A DNA stretch of 64,000 nt from Parabacteroides distasonis ATCC 8503 (GTDB taxonomy: Bacteria > Bacteroidota > Bacteroidia > Bacteroidales > Tannerellaceae), in contig NC_009615.1 in the NCBI RefSeq assembly GCF_000012845.1, positions 4,652,501 to 4,716,500 on the forward strand, given 5' to 3'. Shown here in pieces: positions 1 through 8,509 of this stretch (its first letter is position 1; every line of letters begins with the position of its first letter). Below the pieces are notes generated by a model, which was given only the letters and a program-made list of their open reading frames with translations, searched no databases and was not told where the DNA came from. Both the position numbers and the translations under genes were made by a program.

Positions 1-1481
1 ATGATCTTGTCCTTTAGGTTGTCGCTGTTGATGCCTTGGGCCGGCAGCAGTAATTCCGGTTGTTCCAAGGCACGAAGCATGGCTACCACCTCCATGAAAC
101 GTACGAGGTTGATGGCGAGGCGTACCACGGAACTGTTCATCTCCTGCCCGTTGGATTGCCGGGCACGCAGGAAAAGACGTACGAAGCTGTCGTTGAAAGC
201 GGCTTGTTGCTGCTCGTCGAGGCGCAAGGTAATGGTACCCCGGCACTTGAGCTGATCGATCGTGGCCTTCCACTCGTACCCCATCCGGTGGAATTCCTTC
301 TCGGCGTCTACCTCGTCGACGGAGAATTGGTCGATCCATTCCCGGATCTGCGATTTGTAGTAGAAGACCTCACGGCTGAAGAGCCCGTTCTCGCCCGAGG
401 GGATAAGCGGCGCTACCTGTCCGGGCGTACCCGAGAGCACCATCGAGAGGAAGGTGGAATCGCATTCCCGGTATTCGTTATCGGTCCGTCGGTTGAACGA
501 GAGCCCGGCATGGTCGAAAGCGTTACGGAGCGTATCGCTCCAATGCCCGTAATCACCCCCGATAGCGGTGGTGATGGTATCCGCCTCGGTCTCGAAAATG
601 ATACCGGTGCCGTCCGAATCGATGATATTTTGCAAGATACCCGTCCCGGTGTTGTTGCCGGAGATGATAAACATACTGTTTTTAGGCATCTGGGGCATCT
701 CCATCTTGGCTTTCTCCTTGCCTAAGGCATGATAGGCAGCCAAATCTTGGCGGTACTGTTTCATCGCTAGGTCCACTTGTTGGCGGATCTCCCGGTGGAT
801 AGGCTCGATAAACTTACGCAGCCACGCCATGATGCCCTTACCCGATGCGGGCGGAGCGATCACGAAGAGCTGGATACAGGGATAGATCCAATGCATCCCA
901 TAGAGGCAACGCACCGTCTTGCCCAAGGTGGCGCCTAGGGCGGTGAGAGCCGTGAGCAAAAGGATATCCCGCTGCTCGGCATTATCGGCGAAACCGAGGA
1001 TGTCCCGTAGCAACGAGGGCCATGGATAGCCGGGTACCAGCCGTGGCAGGGAGGTGTAAGGCTCACTGCCGATGTGGAGTGGGGCGTCGTTTGCCTCGGT
1101 TTCCCGATCGCTGGTCTCGTGGGCTTGATCTACCGTATCGGCTATATTATATGTACTCACACGTGTGTGTGAGGAAAAGGGTTTCGTGAAACCTTGAAAC
1201 TTGAAACCTATTTCCACGCCCGCCAGCTTGGCTAAGTGGAAAGCGGTGCCCAGATGGACATTCTGGTTTCCGGTGCGCAAGGCACTGGAGAAAAGCTTGT
1301 TGGCGTGTAGGGCGTTGAACTTGGGCGATGGCTCGCAGAGACTGATGAAGTCGCTACGTCCTGCCTCCCCGCAATCGGTGGCGATGGCGAAAGCCAATTG
1401 TACATACTCGGCGTAAGTGGGGGCGATATCGGCATGGGTCGCCCGTACCGCCTCGACTAGTTTGGAAAGATCGTTGTTCAT
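1..1481 (-). CDS. DUF3987-family protein, partial at left edge
   Basis: Reading the minus strand from the ATG at 1481 gives an open frame of 493 codons that runs off the left edge without a stop. The first residues are MNNDLSKLVEAVRATHADIA. From about residue 150 the frame has the features I know from DUF3987 proteins: a predicted P-loop-like stretch with IAPPASGKG near residue 215, and later the ETEADT and SGTPGQV segments. The start overlaps the stop of the VirE_N gene upstream by four bases (ATGA), so the two are translationally coupled. In Bacteroidales this pair is often found near mobile or variable loci. The family is helicase- or primase-like by general reputation, but the biochemical role is not established and I infer none. 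Confidence 0.75.
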   Translation of the reverse strand, partial: MNNDLSKLVEAVRATHADIAPTYAEYVQLAFAIATDCGEAGRSDFISLCEPSPKFNALHANKLFSSALRTGNQNVHLGTAFHLAKLAGVEIGFKFQGFTKPFSSHTRVSTYNIADTVDQAHETSDRETEANDAPLHIGSEPYTSLPRLVPGYPWPSLLRDILGFADNAEQRDILLLTALTALGATLGKTVRCLYGMHWIYPCIQLFVIAPPASGKGIMAWLRKFIEPIHREIRQQVDLAMKQYRQDLAAYHALGKEKAKMEMPQMPKNSMFIISGNNTGTGILQNIIDSDGTGIIFETEADTITTAIGGDYGHWSDTLRNAFDHAGLSFNRRTDNEYRECDSTFLSMVLSGTPGQVAPLIPSGENGLFSREVFYYKSQIREWIDQFSVDEVDAEKEFHRMGYEWKATIDQLKCRGTITLRLDEQQQAAFNDSFVRLFLRARQSNGQEMNSSVVRLAINLVRFMEVVAMLRALEQPELLLPAQGINSDNLKDKI

Positions 1482-2020
1482 GATATGAATATTTTAGCGT
1501 TAGAATCGTGAGACAAGAAACAGCAGCGGGCGATATCCTTGCCACAGGTATCCACCTCACCCTTGAAGGTGTCGGCATACAGGAGCTGTATGTAGCTCAT
1601 GGCCCATCGAACGGTCTCGTCTCCGGGTATGAAAAGCTTCACTCCCAGTCCTCCGGGACTGACAAAGGCGAGGCGGGTCCCGAGATAGGGATCGGCGAAG
1701 AGGCGGTCCCGGAGTTGTTCCGCCTCCTCGAGAGAGGCGAGATGGTCGATATCGACCACTACCAACCCCGAGGCGGAGATGAGAGCGTCGCTCTTACGAC
1801 GGGAAAAAACGCCGTGGGGCGTTACGAACGGCAGTTGTCGCTGTTTGAGTTGGCGGTATTCCGCTACCCTGCCTTCCCTGATGAAGGCGCGTAATTCGTT
1901 GGTAACCGTTTCGAGAGATTTATCCTCGGTGATCCATCGGTACACTTCCCGTAGTGTACAGTTCCCGGTCGGAAGCGTGTTGGTGATGGGAGGAAGAAAG
2001 TAAGACATTTGTTGGTCCAT
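1478..2020 (-). CDS. VirE N-terminal domain (BT4734-like) protein
   Basis: A 180-residue protein beginning MDQQMSYFLPPITNTLPTG. Residues from about 85 to 160 carry ALISASGLVVVDIDHL, then an RLAFVSPGGLGVKLFI segment and a C-terminal ARCCFLSHDSNAKIF segment. This is the pattern of the BT4734-like/VirE_N domain, which resembles primase-polymerase folds. It usually stands directly before a DUF3987 gene, as it does here with an ATGA overlap. The pair probably works together in DNA metabolism or in defence or mobility of a decayed element; this is inference. The start at 2020 lies 110 bp from the divergent HTH regulator, with a 20-bp palindrome between them that could be a shared operator. Confidence 0.75.
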   Translation of the reverse strand: MDQQMSYFLPPITNTLPTGNCTLREVYRWITEDKSLETVTNELRAFIREGRVAEYRQLKQRQLPFVTPHGVFSRRKSDALISASGLVVVDIDHLASLEEAEQLRDRLFADPYLGTRLAFVSPGGLGVKLFIPGDETVRWAMSYIQLLYADTFKGEVDTCGKDIARCCFLSHDSNAKIFIS

Positions 2021-2075
2021 ATCAATAGGATTTCAGATTAATTTTCTAAAGCTATTGCTAATAATTGACTCTACG

Positions 2076-2095
2076 TTTCAGCCTATAGGCTGAAA
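2076..2095. promoter_or_regulatory. Perfect 20-bp palindrome, candidate operator
   Basis: The sequence TTTCAGCCTATAGGCTGAAA is its own reverse complement. It lies in the 109-bp gap between the divergent VirE_N gene (start 2020) and the HTH regulator gene (start 2130). Position, symmetry and neighbouring regulator suggest an autoregulatory operator. No clear TAnnTTTG promoter box is visible on either side, so the regulated promoter cannot be placed. Confidence 0.5.
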
Positions 2096-2129
2096 TATCG
2101 GATGATTGTTTGATAAAAATTAGCACAGT

Positions 2130-2415
2130 ATGAAGGAAAATTTAGATTTGAACCAGATTTTATTTGATGAGTTAGTGGAATTTCCACGTAAGCGGTTAGG
2201 AATCTCCATCCGTGAGTTTTGTGCGGAGGCCCACGTAGGCACCGCCACCTACAGCAAAGCGAAAAAAAAAGAGTATCAACCCCCAGAGCCTGACCCGCTT
2301 GGTACAAGAACTATGCGTAGAGATGGATGAACCGGAGTTCATGGGGTATGGGGCCGGGGCGCTCAAGGAGGTGTATAGGGCGATGAGGCGTGGAATGGGA
2401 AAAATAGAGGGTTGA
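2130..2415 (+). pseudogene. Small HTH regulator, frameshifted at an A9 tract
   Basis: The frame from ATG 2130 reads through IREFCAEAHVGTATYSKAKK, a Cro/CI-like helix-turn-helix core, then hits a run of nine A (2262-2270). In the current frame translation ends at 2330 with an unrelated tail. Removing one A restores a continuation SINPQSLTRLVQELCVEMDE and a reading frame to the TGA at 2413-2415, about 94 residues in all. So a one-base insertion has broken the gene, or the tract is phase-variable, or the assembly has a homopolymer error. The protein faces the VirE_N/DUF3987 pair and a palindrome, and would be its natural repressor. Confidence 0.6.
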
Positions 2416-2447
2416 AAGTTGATCGTTTAGGGAACGTTATATTTGTT

Positions 2448-2928
2448 TTGACGAACCAACGTTTGGAAAGTCTCATCAAACGGGCCTACGCCCAGACCAG
2501 CCAAAAGGTGGTTGTCTTGATCAACGAGTACGACGCTCTGCGTTTGTTGCAGACCTATCTTTTCCACCATCCTCTAATGTAACAATACGGATTATGAGGG
2601 CCATTACCAGTCCTTGCTTTATACGATTTTCAGCCTGCTAGGAATGTATGTGAACGTGGAAGTCCGTACCCCGAAAGGCCGTGTGGATATGGTGATACGC
2701 ACACTGACAACGCTCTATGTCGTGGAGTTGAAGTTGAACAAGACTGCGGATATAGCTCTTGAGCAAATCAATTTGCGCAATTACCCGGAGCGCTTCGCTC
2801 TTTGTGGGTTGCCGATCGTAAAGGTTGGGATTAATTTTGATAGTGAGCGGCATACGTTGGGGGGGATTGGGTTATTGAATAAGGAATTGGAAGGAACGTT
2901 CTGTGAGATGTATAGGGCAATGAAGTAA
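2448..2928 (+). pseudogene. Remnant of AAA-ATPase_like / PDDEXK_9 gene
   Basis: Two disjoint pieces of one familiar two-domain family are visible. The first (2448-2582) reads YAQTSQKVVVLINEYDA, the Walker-B region of AAA-ATPase_like proteins (usually LIDEYD), and stops after 45 codons. The second, in another frame from about 2580 to 2928, reads YEGHYQSLLYTIFSLLG and then VDMVIRTLTTLYVVELKLNK, the PD-(D/E)XK nuclease half with D and ExK conserved. The ATPase N-terminus, its P-loop and most of the middle are missing. These genes are abundant and often decayed in Bacteroidales; this copy is clearly dead. Confidence 0.75.
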
Positions 2929-3129
2929 AGTTGATATGTGCAGGAGACGGCAAGAGTATGTTTCTGGATATATAGAAGAACTGTAATCTAGATAAATTTA
3001 AACCACCGTATTTTGCCACACATTAATAGAAACCGGTAAGTCTCGATGCTTTCAACTGAATAGTTGGATGATAAGGTGCTTATTACTTATGCCTTAACTA
3101 TAAAATCAAAAATCATAAATCAAAAAGAT

Positions 3130-4443
3130 ATGAATATCGCAATTGTTGGCACGGGCTATGTCGGCTTGGTGTCGGGCACCTGTTTTGCTGAAATGGGTGT
3201 GAACGTCACTTGTGTGGACGTGAATGAGCAGAAGATCCAATGCTTGCAAAATGGGGTAATGCCTATTTATGAGCCGGGACTGGAGGAATTGGTGAAACGA
3301 AATATGGAATATGGCCGTTTGCGTTTTACGGTAAATTTAAAGGAGGCGATGAAGGAGGTGGAGGTCGTCTTTTCTGCCGTGGGTACACCTCCGGATGAGG
3401 ATGGATCCGCTGATTTAAAATATGTATTGGAGGTGGCTCGTAGTTTTGGTAAATATATCAATCGATATACGATATTAGTCACTAAATCGACCGTACCAGT
3501 AGGTACGGCACAAAAAGTAAAAGAGGCTATTCGGCAGGAGTTAGAGAAGCGGGGTGAGGATATACCGTTTGATGTGGCTTCCAATCCAGAGTTTCTGAAA
3601 GAGGGAGCAGCCATTAAAGACTTTATGAGTCCGGATCGTGTTGTGGTAGGTACAGAGAGTAAACGGGCTGAAGAAGTGATGACAAGATTATATCAGCCTT
3701 TCTTGATCAACAACTTCCGTGTCTTGTTCATGGATATTCCTTCCGCTGAAATGACGAAGTATGCGGCGAATGCGATGTTGGCTACTCGTATCTCTTTCAT
3801 GAATGATATCGCTAATCTTTGTGAGTTGGTAGGGGCGAATGTAGATCACGTACGTAAGGGCATCGGCTCTGATGCCCGTATTGGAACCAAATTCTTGTAT
3901 GCGGGTTGTGGTTATGGTGGATCTTGTTTTCCAAAAGATGTAAAGGCCTTGATCCATACGGCGATAGAGAAGGAGTTGCATCTGGAGGTGATTGAGGCGG
4001 TAGAGCGGGTGAATGAGAAGCAGAAATTTATTGTTTTCAGAAAGCTTGTCGACTTTCTGGGAGATGTGAAAGGTAAGACCATCGCTCTTTTAGGACTGGC
4101 GTTTAAGCCGGAGACCGATGATATGCGCGAGGCCCCGGCTTTGGTAGTGATCGAGCAACTGCTGGTGGCAGGTGCGCAGGTGAAAGTCTTTGACCCGGTA
4201 GCCATGTCGGAGTGCAAGCGCCGTATAGGCGACTCTGTTACCTATTGCGAGAACCTGTATGATTGCGTGGATGGGGCTGATGCCTTCGCTTTGATGACCG
4301 AATGGCGTCAATTCCGTTTGCCCTCTTGGAATGTAGTCAAGAATGTAATGCGTGGCAACGTGATCGTGGACGGCCGAAACATCTATAACCGTCAGGAATT
4401 GGAAAAGCTAGGGTTCGTGTATACCCGAATAGGGGAGAGGTGA
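3130..4443 (+). CDS. ugd: UDP-glucose 6-dehydrogenase
   Basis: A 437-residue NAD-dependent enzyme that oxidises UDP-glucose to UDP-glucuronate in the cytoplasm, supplying an acidic capsule sugar. The N-terminal Rossmann motif is MNIAIVGTGYVGLVSGTC. The catalytic cysteine lies in GCGYGGSCFPKD near residue 261, and the C-terminal UDP-binding domain starts after LLGLAFKPETDDMREAP. I start it at ATG 3130, because the 22 residues upstream in the same frame are not family-like. It is the first gene of the capsule operon. The GTG of the next gene overlaps its stop. GC content is closer to the flanks than to the AT-rich genes that follow. Confidence 0.93.
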   Translation: MNIAIVGTGYVGLVSGTCFAEMGVNVTCVDVNEQKIQCLQNGVMPIYEPGLEELVKRNMEYGRLRFTVNLKEAMKEVEVVFSAVGTPPDEDGSADLKYVLEVARSFGKYINRYTILVTKSTVPVGTAQKVKEAIRQELEKRGEDIPFDVASNPEFLKEGAAIKDFMSPDRVVVGTESKRAEEVMTRLYQPFLINNFRVLFMDIPSAEMTKYAANAMLATRISFMNDIANLCELVGANVDHVRKGIGSDARIGTKFLYAGCGYGGSCFPKDVKALIHTAIEKELHLEVIEAVERVNEKQKFIVFRKLVDFLGDVKGKTIALLGLAFKPETDDMREAPALVVIEQLLVAGAQVKVFDPVAMSECKRRIGDSVTYCENLYDCVDGADAFALMTEWRQFRLPSWNVVKNVMRGNVIVDGRNIYNRQELEKLGFVYTRIGER

Positions 4444-5627
4444 AAAATATGTTGAGACTTGTGTCTGATTTAAACAAAGAAAAGATTGCGATAGTAGTTG
4501 TTGGATACAATCGATTGTATCCCATACAACGGCTGTTGAAGTCCTTAGAAGCGGCAAATTACAGAGAAAGTGATATTCCGTTGGTTCTTAGTATAGATTG
4601 TGGGGGAAATGATGATTTAAATTCTTATGTAAATGATTATAAATGGCCTTTTGGAGAAAAGTATGTAATTATCCATGAGAAAAGACTAGGCTTAAAACAG
4701 CATATTTTCTCTTGTGGTGATTTGACGAAATATTTTAAAGGTATCATCTTATTAGAAGATGATATATATGTAAGCCCTTGTTTCTACAATTATGCTTTAG
4801 ACGCTTGTTCCTATTATGATAAGGACTCCAATGCTGCTTGTATTGCATTATACGCTAAGACTTTGAATGAAGTTGTTTCTATGAGATTTACTCCTTGTAA
4901 AAGTGCTTATAGTGTCTATGCGATTCAAATTGCTATCACATGGGGCCAATGTTGGACAACTAGGATGTGGAAAGATTTTAGAGTTTGGCTAGACAATTTT
5001 GATGACACACGTTTTGAAAATATTGATATTCCAGACCAAGTTAAGAGCTATACAAGAGCATGGTCTAAATATTTTTATGCGTTTTTAGTTGAAAACGGTA
5101 AGTTTGTGGTATCACCATATGAGTCTTATACAACGAATTTTTCTGAAATAGGTGAGCATGCGATGACATTAAATCCTGTAGCTCAAGTCCCAATTGTGAA
5201 TTGTTATAAGTCATGCAACTTTGCTCCTGTTAATGAACTAGTACAATATGATTCATTTATGAACCCTTTACATATGGGCAAATATGTGGGGATTGGAGAT
5301 GAAGATTTGTGTGTCGATTTGTCTGGTGGAAGGAAGCATGTATCCAAACGCTATTTACTTTCGGTAGAGAAAAAAACTTATAAGGTATTGAATCAATACG
5401 CATTAGCTTTAAGACCTATTGAAGAAAATGTAAAGAAGCATATTCAGGGTGAGGGCATATTTTTGTATGATACTTCACAGGTTGATCCTTATGGAGTTGA
5501 AGAACATCATCCCATTCAGTTCTTGTTATACTATTTAGGAGGATATCAAACTAGAATGTTGATGAAAGTTGTCAAATATCGTCTTTTACAGAGGCTACCT
5601 AAGAAGATTAGGCTGATGCTAAAATAG
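4440..5627 (+). CDS. Glycosyltransferase, GT-A/GT2-like
   Basis: A 395-residue protein. The N-terminus KIAIVVVGYNRLYPIQRLLK and the later IILLEDDIYVSP segment (a DxD-like EDD near residue 105) are typical of GT-A fold, nucleotide-sugar-dependent transferases of the GT2/GNT-I type. The C-terminal third is not recognised. It presumably adds one sugar of the repeat unit at the cytoplasmic face of the inner membrane. The start is GTG 4440 overlapping the ugd stop; ATG 4449 is an alternative. The gene is much more AT-rich than ugd, which suggests the operon is assembled from several sources. Confidence 0.75.
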   Translation: MKNMLRLVSDLNKEKIAIVVVGYNRLYPIQRLLKSLEAANYRESDIPLVLSIDCGGNDDLNSYVNDYKWPFGEKYVIIHEKRLGLKQHIFSCGDLTKYFKGIILLEDDIYVSPCFYNYALDACSYYDKDSNAACIALYAKTLNEVVSMRFTPCKSAYSVYAIQIAITWGQCWTTRMWKDFRVWLDNFDDTRFENIDIPDQVKSYTRAWSKYFYAFLVENGKFVVSPYESYTTNFSEIGEHAMTLNPVAQVPIVNCYKSCNFAPVNELVQYDSFMNPLHMGKYVGIGDEDLCVDLSGGRKHVSKRYLLSVEKKTYKVLNQYALALRPIEENVKKHIQGEGIFLYDTSQVDPYGVEEHHPIQFLLYYLGGYQTRMLMKVVKYRLLQRLPKKIRLMLK

Positions 5628-5639
5628 CAAATTAAGGAA

Positions 5640-5849
5640 ATGAATCCAAAAGTAAAGAATTTCCTGCGGGTAGTGCTCTATCCGTTGATGTTGATGCGCT
5701 AGGTTTATATTTCCCGGAGGGACACGAAGTGAACTGTGGAGGATCCCATGCGATTGGTCAACTATTATTATAAGAACTCGATGCATCACGACATTGATTG
5801 GACGAATCCACGGGATTTGAACACGAAGATTAATTTGGGGGTGAGCTGA
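5640..5849 (+). pseudogene. TupA-like ATP-grasp gene fragment with two in-frame stops
   Basis: From ATG 5640 one frame reads MNPKVKNFLRVVLYPLMLMR, stop TAG, VYISRRDTK, stop TGA (a TGG expected), then TVEDPMRLVNYYYKNSMHHD and a WTNPRDLNTKIN segment before a final TGA. This is the N-terminal signature of TupA-like ATP-grasp proteins found in polysaccharide loci. The two stops lie in the same frame, so point mutations killed it, and a deletion removed the remaining roughly 200 residues. It shows that the locus once carried another repeat-unit modifier. Confidence 0.7.
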
Positions 5850-5946
5850 CCTTTATCTCGCTAGTAGGCTATTATGAACTATATCGCCCCTAATGAGTTG
5901 TTGTGGATCGGTGAGACGGTGTCTTTTAAAGTTAGACCTTTTTGAT

Positions 5947-7470
5947 ATGCGAGCATCAAACAGAATTATCGTAAATACATTGGCGCAATATGTGCGCACC
6001 ATCATCAATCTATTGCTTTCGCTTTATTCGGCCCGTCTGGTGCTGGATATTTTAGGCGTAGATGATTATGGAATCTATTCGTTGGTGGCGGGTGTTGTGA
6101 GCATGCTCTCGTTTCTTACCAACTCGTTGGTGGGAAGTACCCAGCGTTTCCTTTCGTTCTGTCAGGGTCGGGGGGAGTTGGAACGTCTGCAAGCGGTTTT
6201 TAGTAACAGTCTCTTGCTCCATATCGCCTTGGGGCTAGGGATCACGTTGACCTTGGAGTCGCTGGCTCCCTTCCTGTTTCATGGCTTCTTGAATATACCG
6301 GAAGGGCGCGAGGAGGCCGCAGTCATTGTTTATCAGCAGGTCATTACCATGGTCTATATCTCCTTTATCGCCGCTCCCTATCGGGCATTACTGGTGTCGA
6401 GGGAGAATATAGTTTACACCTCCTTAATCGATGTGCTCGATGGGGTGCTGAAGGTGTTTTTTGTGGTATTGCTCCCTTTTATACCTTTGGACAGCTTGGT
6501 GGCTTATGGCTGGATCATAATGCTGATCAGCCTGTTCAACCTATTGGCCTTTGCGATCTATTCGCACCGTAAATACGAGGAGTGTGTCTATCCCTGCCTT
6601 CGCCTGTTTAGCTGGGGCTATGTAAAAGAACTTTTCTCCTTTACGGGTTGGATTACCTACTCCGCCTTGTGCATCGCCTTGCGCAATCAAGGCGTGGCTA
6701 TTGTATTGAACCGGGTAATGGGTACGGCCGTGAATGCTGCCTATGGCATTGGGGCTCAGATCTCGGGAATGGTCAGCTTTGTCAGTTCCTCCTTTAGCAA
6801 TGCGATCGCTCCCCAGTTGATGGCATCGGAAGGTAGCGGCAACCGGTCGCACATGTGGCTGTTGGCTGAGATGGAAAGTAAGTTTTCCTTTTTGCTCTTG
6901 GCGATGGTAGGTGTTCCTACGCTCTTTGAGATGCGTCCCTTATTGGAACTTTGGCTGGTGGAGGTGCCGAGGAATACGGTGCTTTTTGGCAGTATGTTTC
7001 TGATGATGCAGATCGTGGATATGCTCACTTCCGGCTTAGGCTTGGCGAACCGGGCGATGGGAAAGATCGGCACTTATACAATCGTCACCTATACGCCCAA
7101 GCTGCTTATTCTCCCTTTGAGTTGGTGGGTGTTGCGAGAAGGAGGATCATTGATCGTTATCGCTGTCTTGATGGTAATGGTAGAGACTTTCTGCATGTGG
7201 TTGCGCATTCCGCTACTCCGTAGGGAAGGGGGATTCAATGGAGCCGCCTATTGCCGTGCCGTTTTCTTGAAAAGCTTGCCTCCAGTATTGGCGGGTGGCC
7301 TTTGCTGTTGGTTGGTTTGCTGGTTCATGGATTTTCCATTCCGTTTCTTGATGACGTTCGCTTTCTCCATCCCCCTCTTTGCCTATACCGCCTACCGCTA
7401 CTCCTTGACCGCCTTGGAGCGGGATAAGGTAGATGCGATTCTTGTGCGGATGCGGAGAATATTGGTTTAG
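5947..7470 (+). CDS. Wzx-type polysaccharide flippase (MATE/MVF superfamily)
   Basis: A 507-residue, strongly hydrophobic protein with about 12-14 predicted membrane segments. It begins MRASNRIIVNTLAQYVRTII, followed by LYSARLVLDILGVDDYGIYS, which is the usual start of Bacteroidales Wzx-like oligosaccharide exporters. It would flip undecaprenyl-pyrophosphate-linked repeat units across the inner membrane. I use ATG 5947; an upstream ATG at 5893 adds 18 residues that do not look like the family. The gap from 5850 to 5946 holds nothing recognisable. The GC content is higher than that of the genes on both sides. Confidence 0.88.
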   Translation: MRASNRIIVNTLAQYVRTIINLLLSLYSARLVLDILGVDDYGIYSLVAGVVSMLSFLTNSLVGSTQRFLSFCQGRGELERLQAVFSNSLLLHIALGLGITLTLESLAPFLFHGFLNIPEGREEAAVIVYQQVITMVYISFIAAPYRALLVSRENIVYTSLIDVLDGVLKVFFVVLLPFIPLDSLVAYGWIIMLISLFNLLAFAIYSHRKYEECVYPCLRLFSWGYVKELFSFTGWITYSALCIALRNQGVAIVLNRVMGTAVNAAYGIGAQISGMVSFVSSSFSNAIAPQLMASEGSGNRSHMWLLAEMESKFSFLLLAMVGVPTLFEMRPLLELWLVEVPRNTVLFGSMFLMMQIVDMLTSGLGLANRAMGKIGTYTIVTYTPKLLILPLSWWVLREGGSLIVIAVLMVMVETFCMWLRIPLLRREGGFNGAAYCRAVFLKSLPPVLAGGLCCWLVCWFMDFPFRFLMTFAFSIPLFAYTAYRYSLTALERDKVDAILVRMRRILV

Positions 7471-7485
7471 AATTTACTGAAAAAT

Positions 7486-8493
7486 ATGGCTAGAGATATT
7501 TCTATAGATATACTTCGATGTATAGCGTTGATTGGAATTGTTGTGATTCATTGCGAACCGGAATCCCTATGGCTTCGTCAGATCCGTAATTTTGATGTTC
7601 CTTTGATGGTTTTCCTTTCCGGCGTATCTTATACCTTGTCAATAAAAGATGAAAATACATTAATTGACGGGGGGTACTTAAAATATGTTATCAAAAGATT
7701 CAAGCGGTTGATTTTGCCGACTTGGATTTTCTTGGGTATATATAGTATTCTGTTCACGATCGTCACTCATAAATGGATCGATTATCAATTTGTATTACGA
7801 AACGCTTTTTTCTATACGGGCTGGTATGTTTGGATCATAAGAGTGTTTTTTGTGATTTCTATATGTGCTCCCCTTATCTACCCCCTGGTGAGAAAGATGA
7901 GTTTGAGTAAAATTTGTGTTGTGGCTACGGTTACATTGATTGTTTATGAGGAAATATCTCAAGTAACAGACAGTTACTTATATTATCTGATCATTCTCAA
8001 TATTCCATATATTCTCTTTTTTGTCTTGGGTAGCGTTATGTGGCGTGTCCATTATAAATACGTAATGTTATTATTGGCTGTCTCCGTTTTTTTATATACA
8101 GCGTTAGCGGTTACACTTTTTTCGATCGAAGGGAGAGTAGTGCAAACAAGTGTGTATAAGTACCCGCCTCGCTTGTATTATACATCCTATGCCATGATGT
8201 GCATTTTGTTGTTATGGGTCGTGCGACATAGGATATGCGATGTATTAAGGTTTTGTGGTTTGAAGGATTTCTTCAAGTATATAGGTTCACATACTATTTG
8301 GATCTACTTTTGGCATATACCCATTTTGGACTTTGCCACTAAGTTGAATATCTCTTTCGCTCAAAGGTTTTTCTTGGTCTTTGGGATGGCTTTAATGATT
8401 ACTATTTTCCAGAATATTATAGTTGATAAGATAGTGCAAAGATTAAATAATAAGGATATGGTTAATGATTTAAAAATACTATTTAAAGGTTGA
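7486..8493 (+). CDS. Acyltransferase 3 family membrane protein
   Basis: A 335-residue protein with about ten predicted membrane segments. The N-terminus ISIDILRCIALIGIVVIHC matches the acyltransferase-3 (OafA/NodX) pattern, where a histidine in the first helix and an FLSG-type segment (VPLMVFLSGVSYT near residue 40) are typical. Members O-acetylate or otherwise acylate surface sugars using a cytoplasmic acyl donor. In this operon the likely job is acetylation of the capsule repeat unit; the acyl group and target sugar cannot be read from sequence. Confidence 0.82.
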   Translation: MARDISIDILRCIALIGIVVIHCEPESLWLRQIRNFDVPLMVFLSGVSYTLSIKDENTLIDGGYLKYVIKRFKRLILPTWIFLGIYSILFTIVTHKWIDYQFVLRNAFFYTGWYVWIIRVFFVISICAPLIYPLVRKMSLSKICVVATVTLIVYEEISQVTDSYLYYLIILNIPYILFFVLGSVMWRVHYKYVMLLLAVSVFLYTALAVTLFSIEGRVVQTSVYKYPPRLYYTSYAMMCILLLWVVRHRICDVLRFCGLKDFFKYIGSHTIWIYFWHIPILDFATKLNISFAQRFFLVFGMALMITIFQNIIVDKIVQRLNNKDMVNDLKILFKG

Positions 8494-8509
8494 TAAATAA
8501 TCAATATTT

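Noticed and set aside
60..725. A 221-codon plus-strand frame at the left edge
   Set aside because: It is antisense to the DUF3987 frame, which is open from 1481 to the edge and overlaps the VirE_N gene in the ATGA manner.
3053..3066. Small palindrome CAACTGAATAGTTG before the capsule operon as an invertible-promoter repeat
   Set aside because: Only one short copy is seen, with no matching inverted partner flanking a promoter and no invertase gene beside it.
3064..3129. A longer start for ugd
   Set aside because: The 22 extra residues are not family-like; the Rossmann motif begins directly at ATG 3130.
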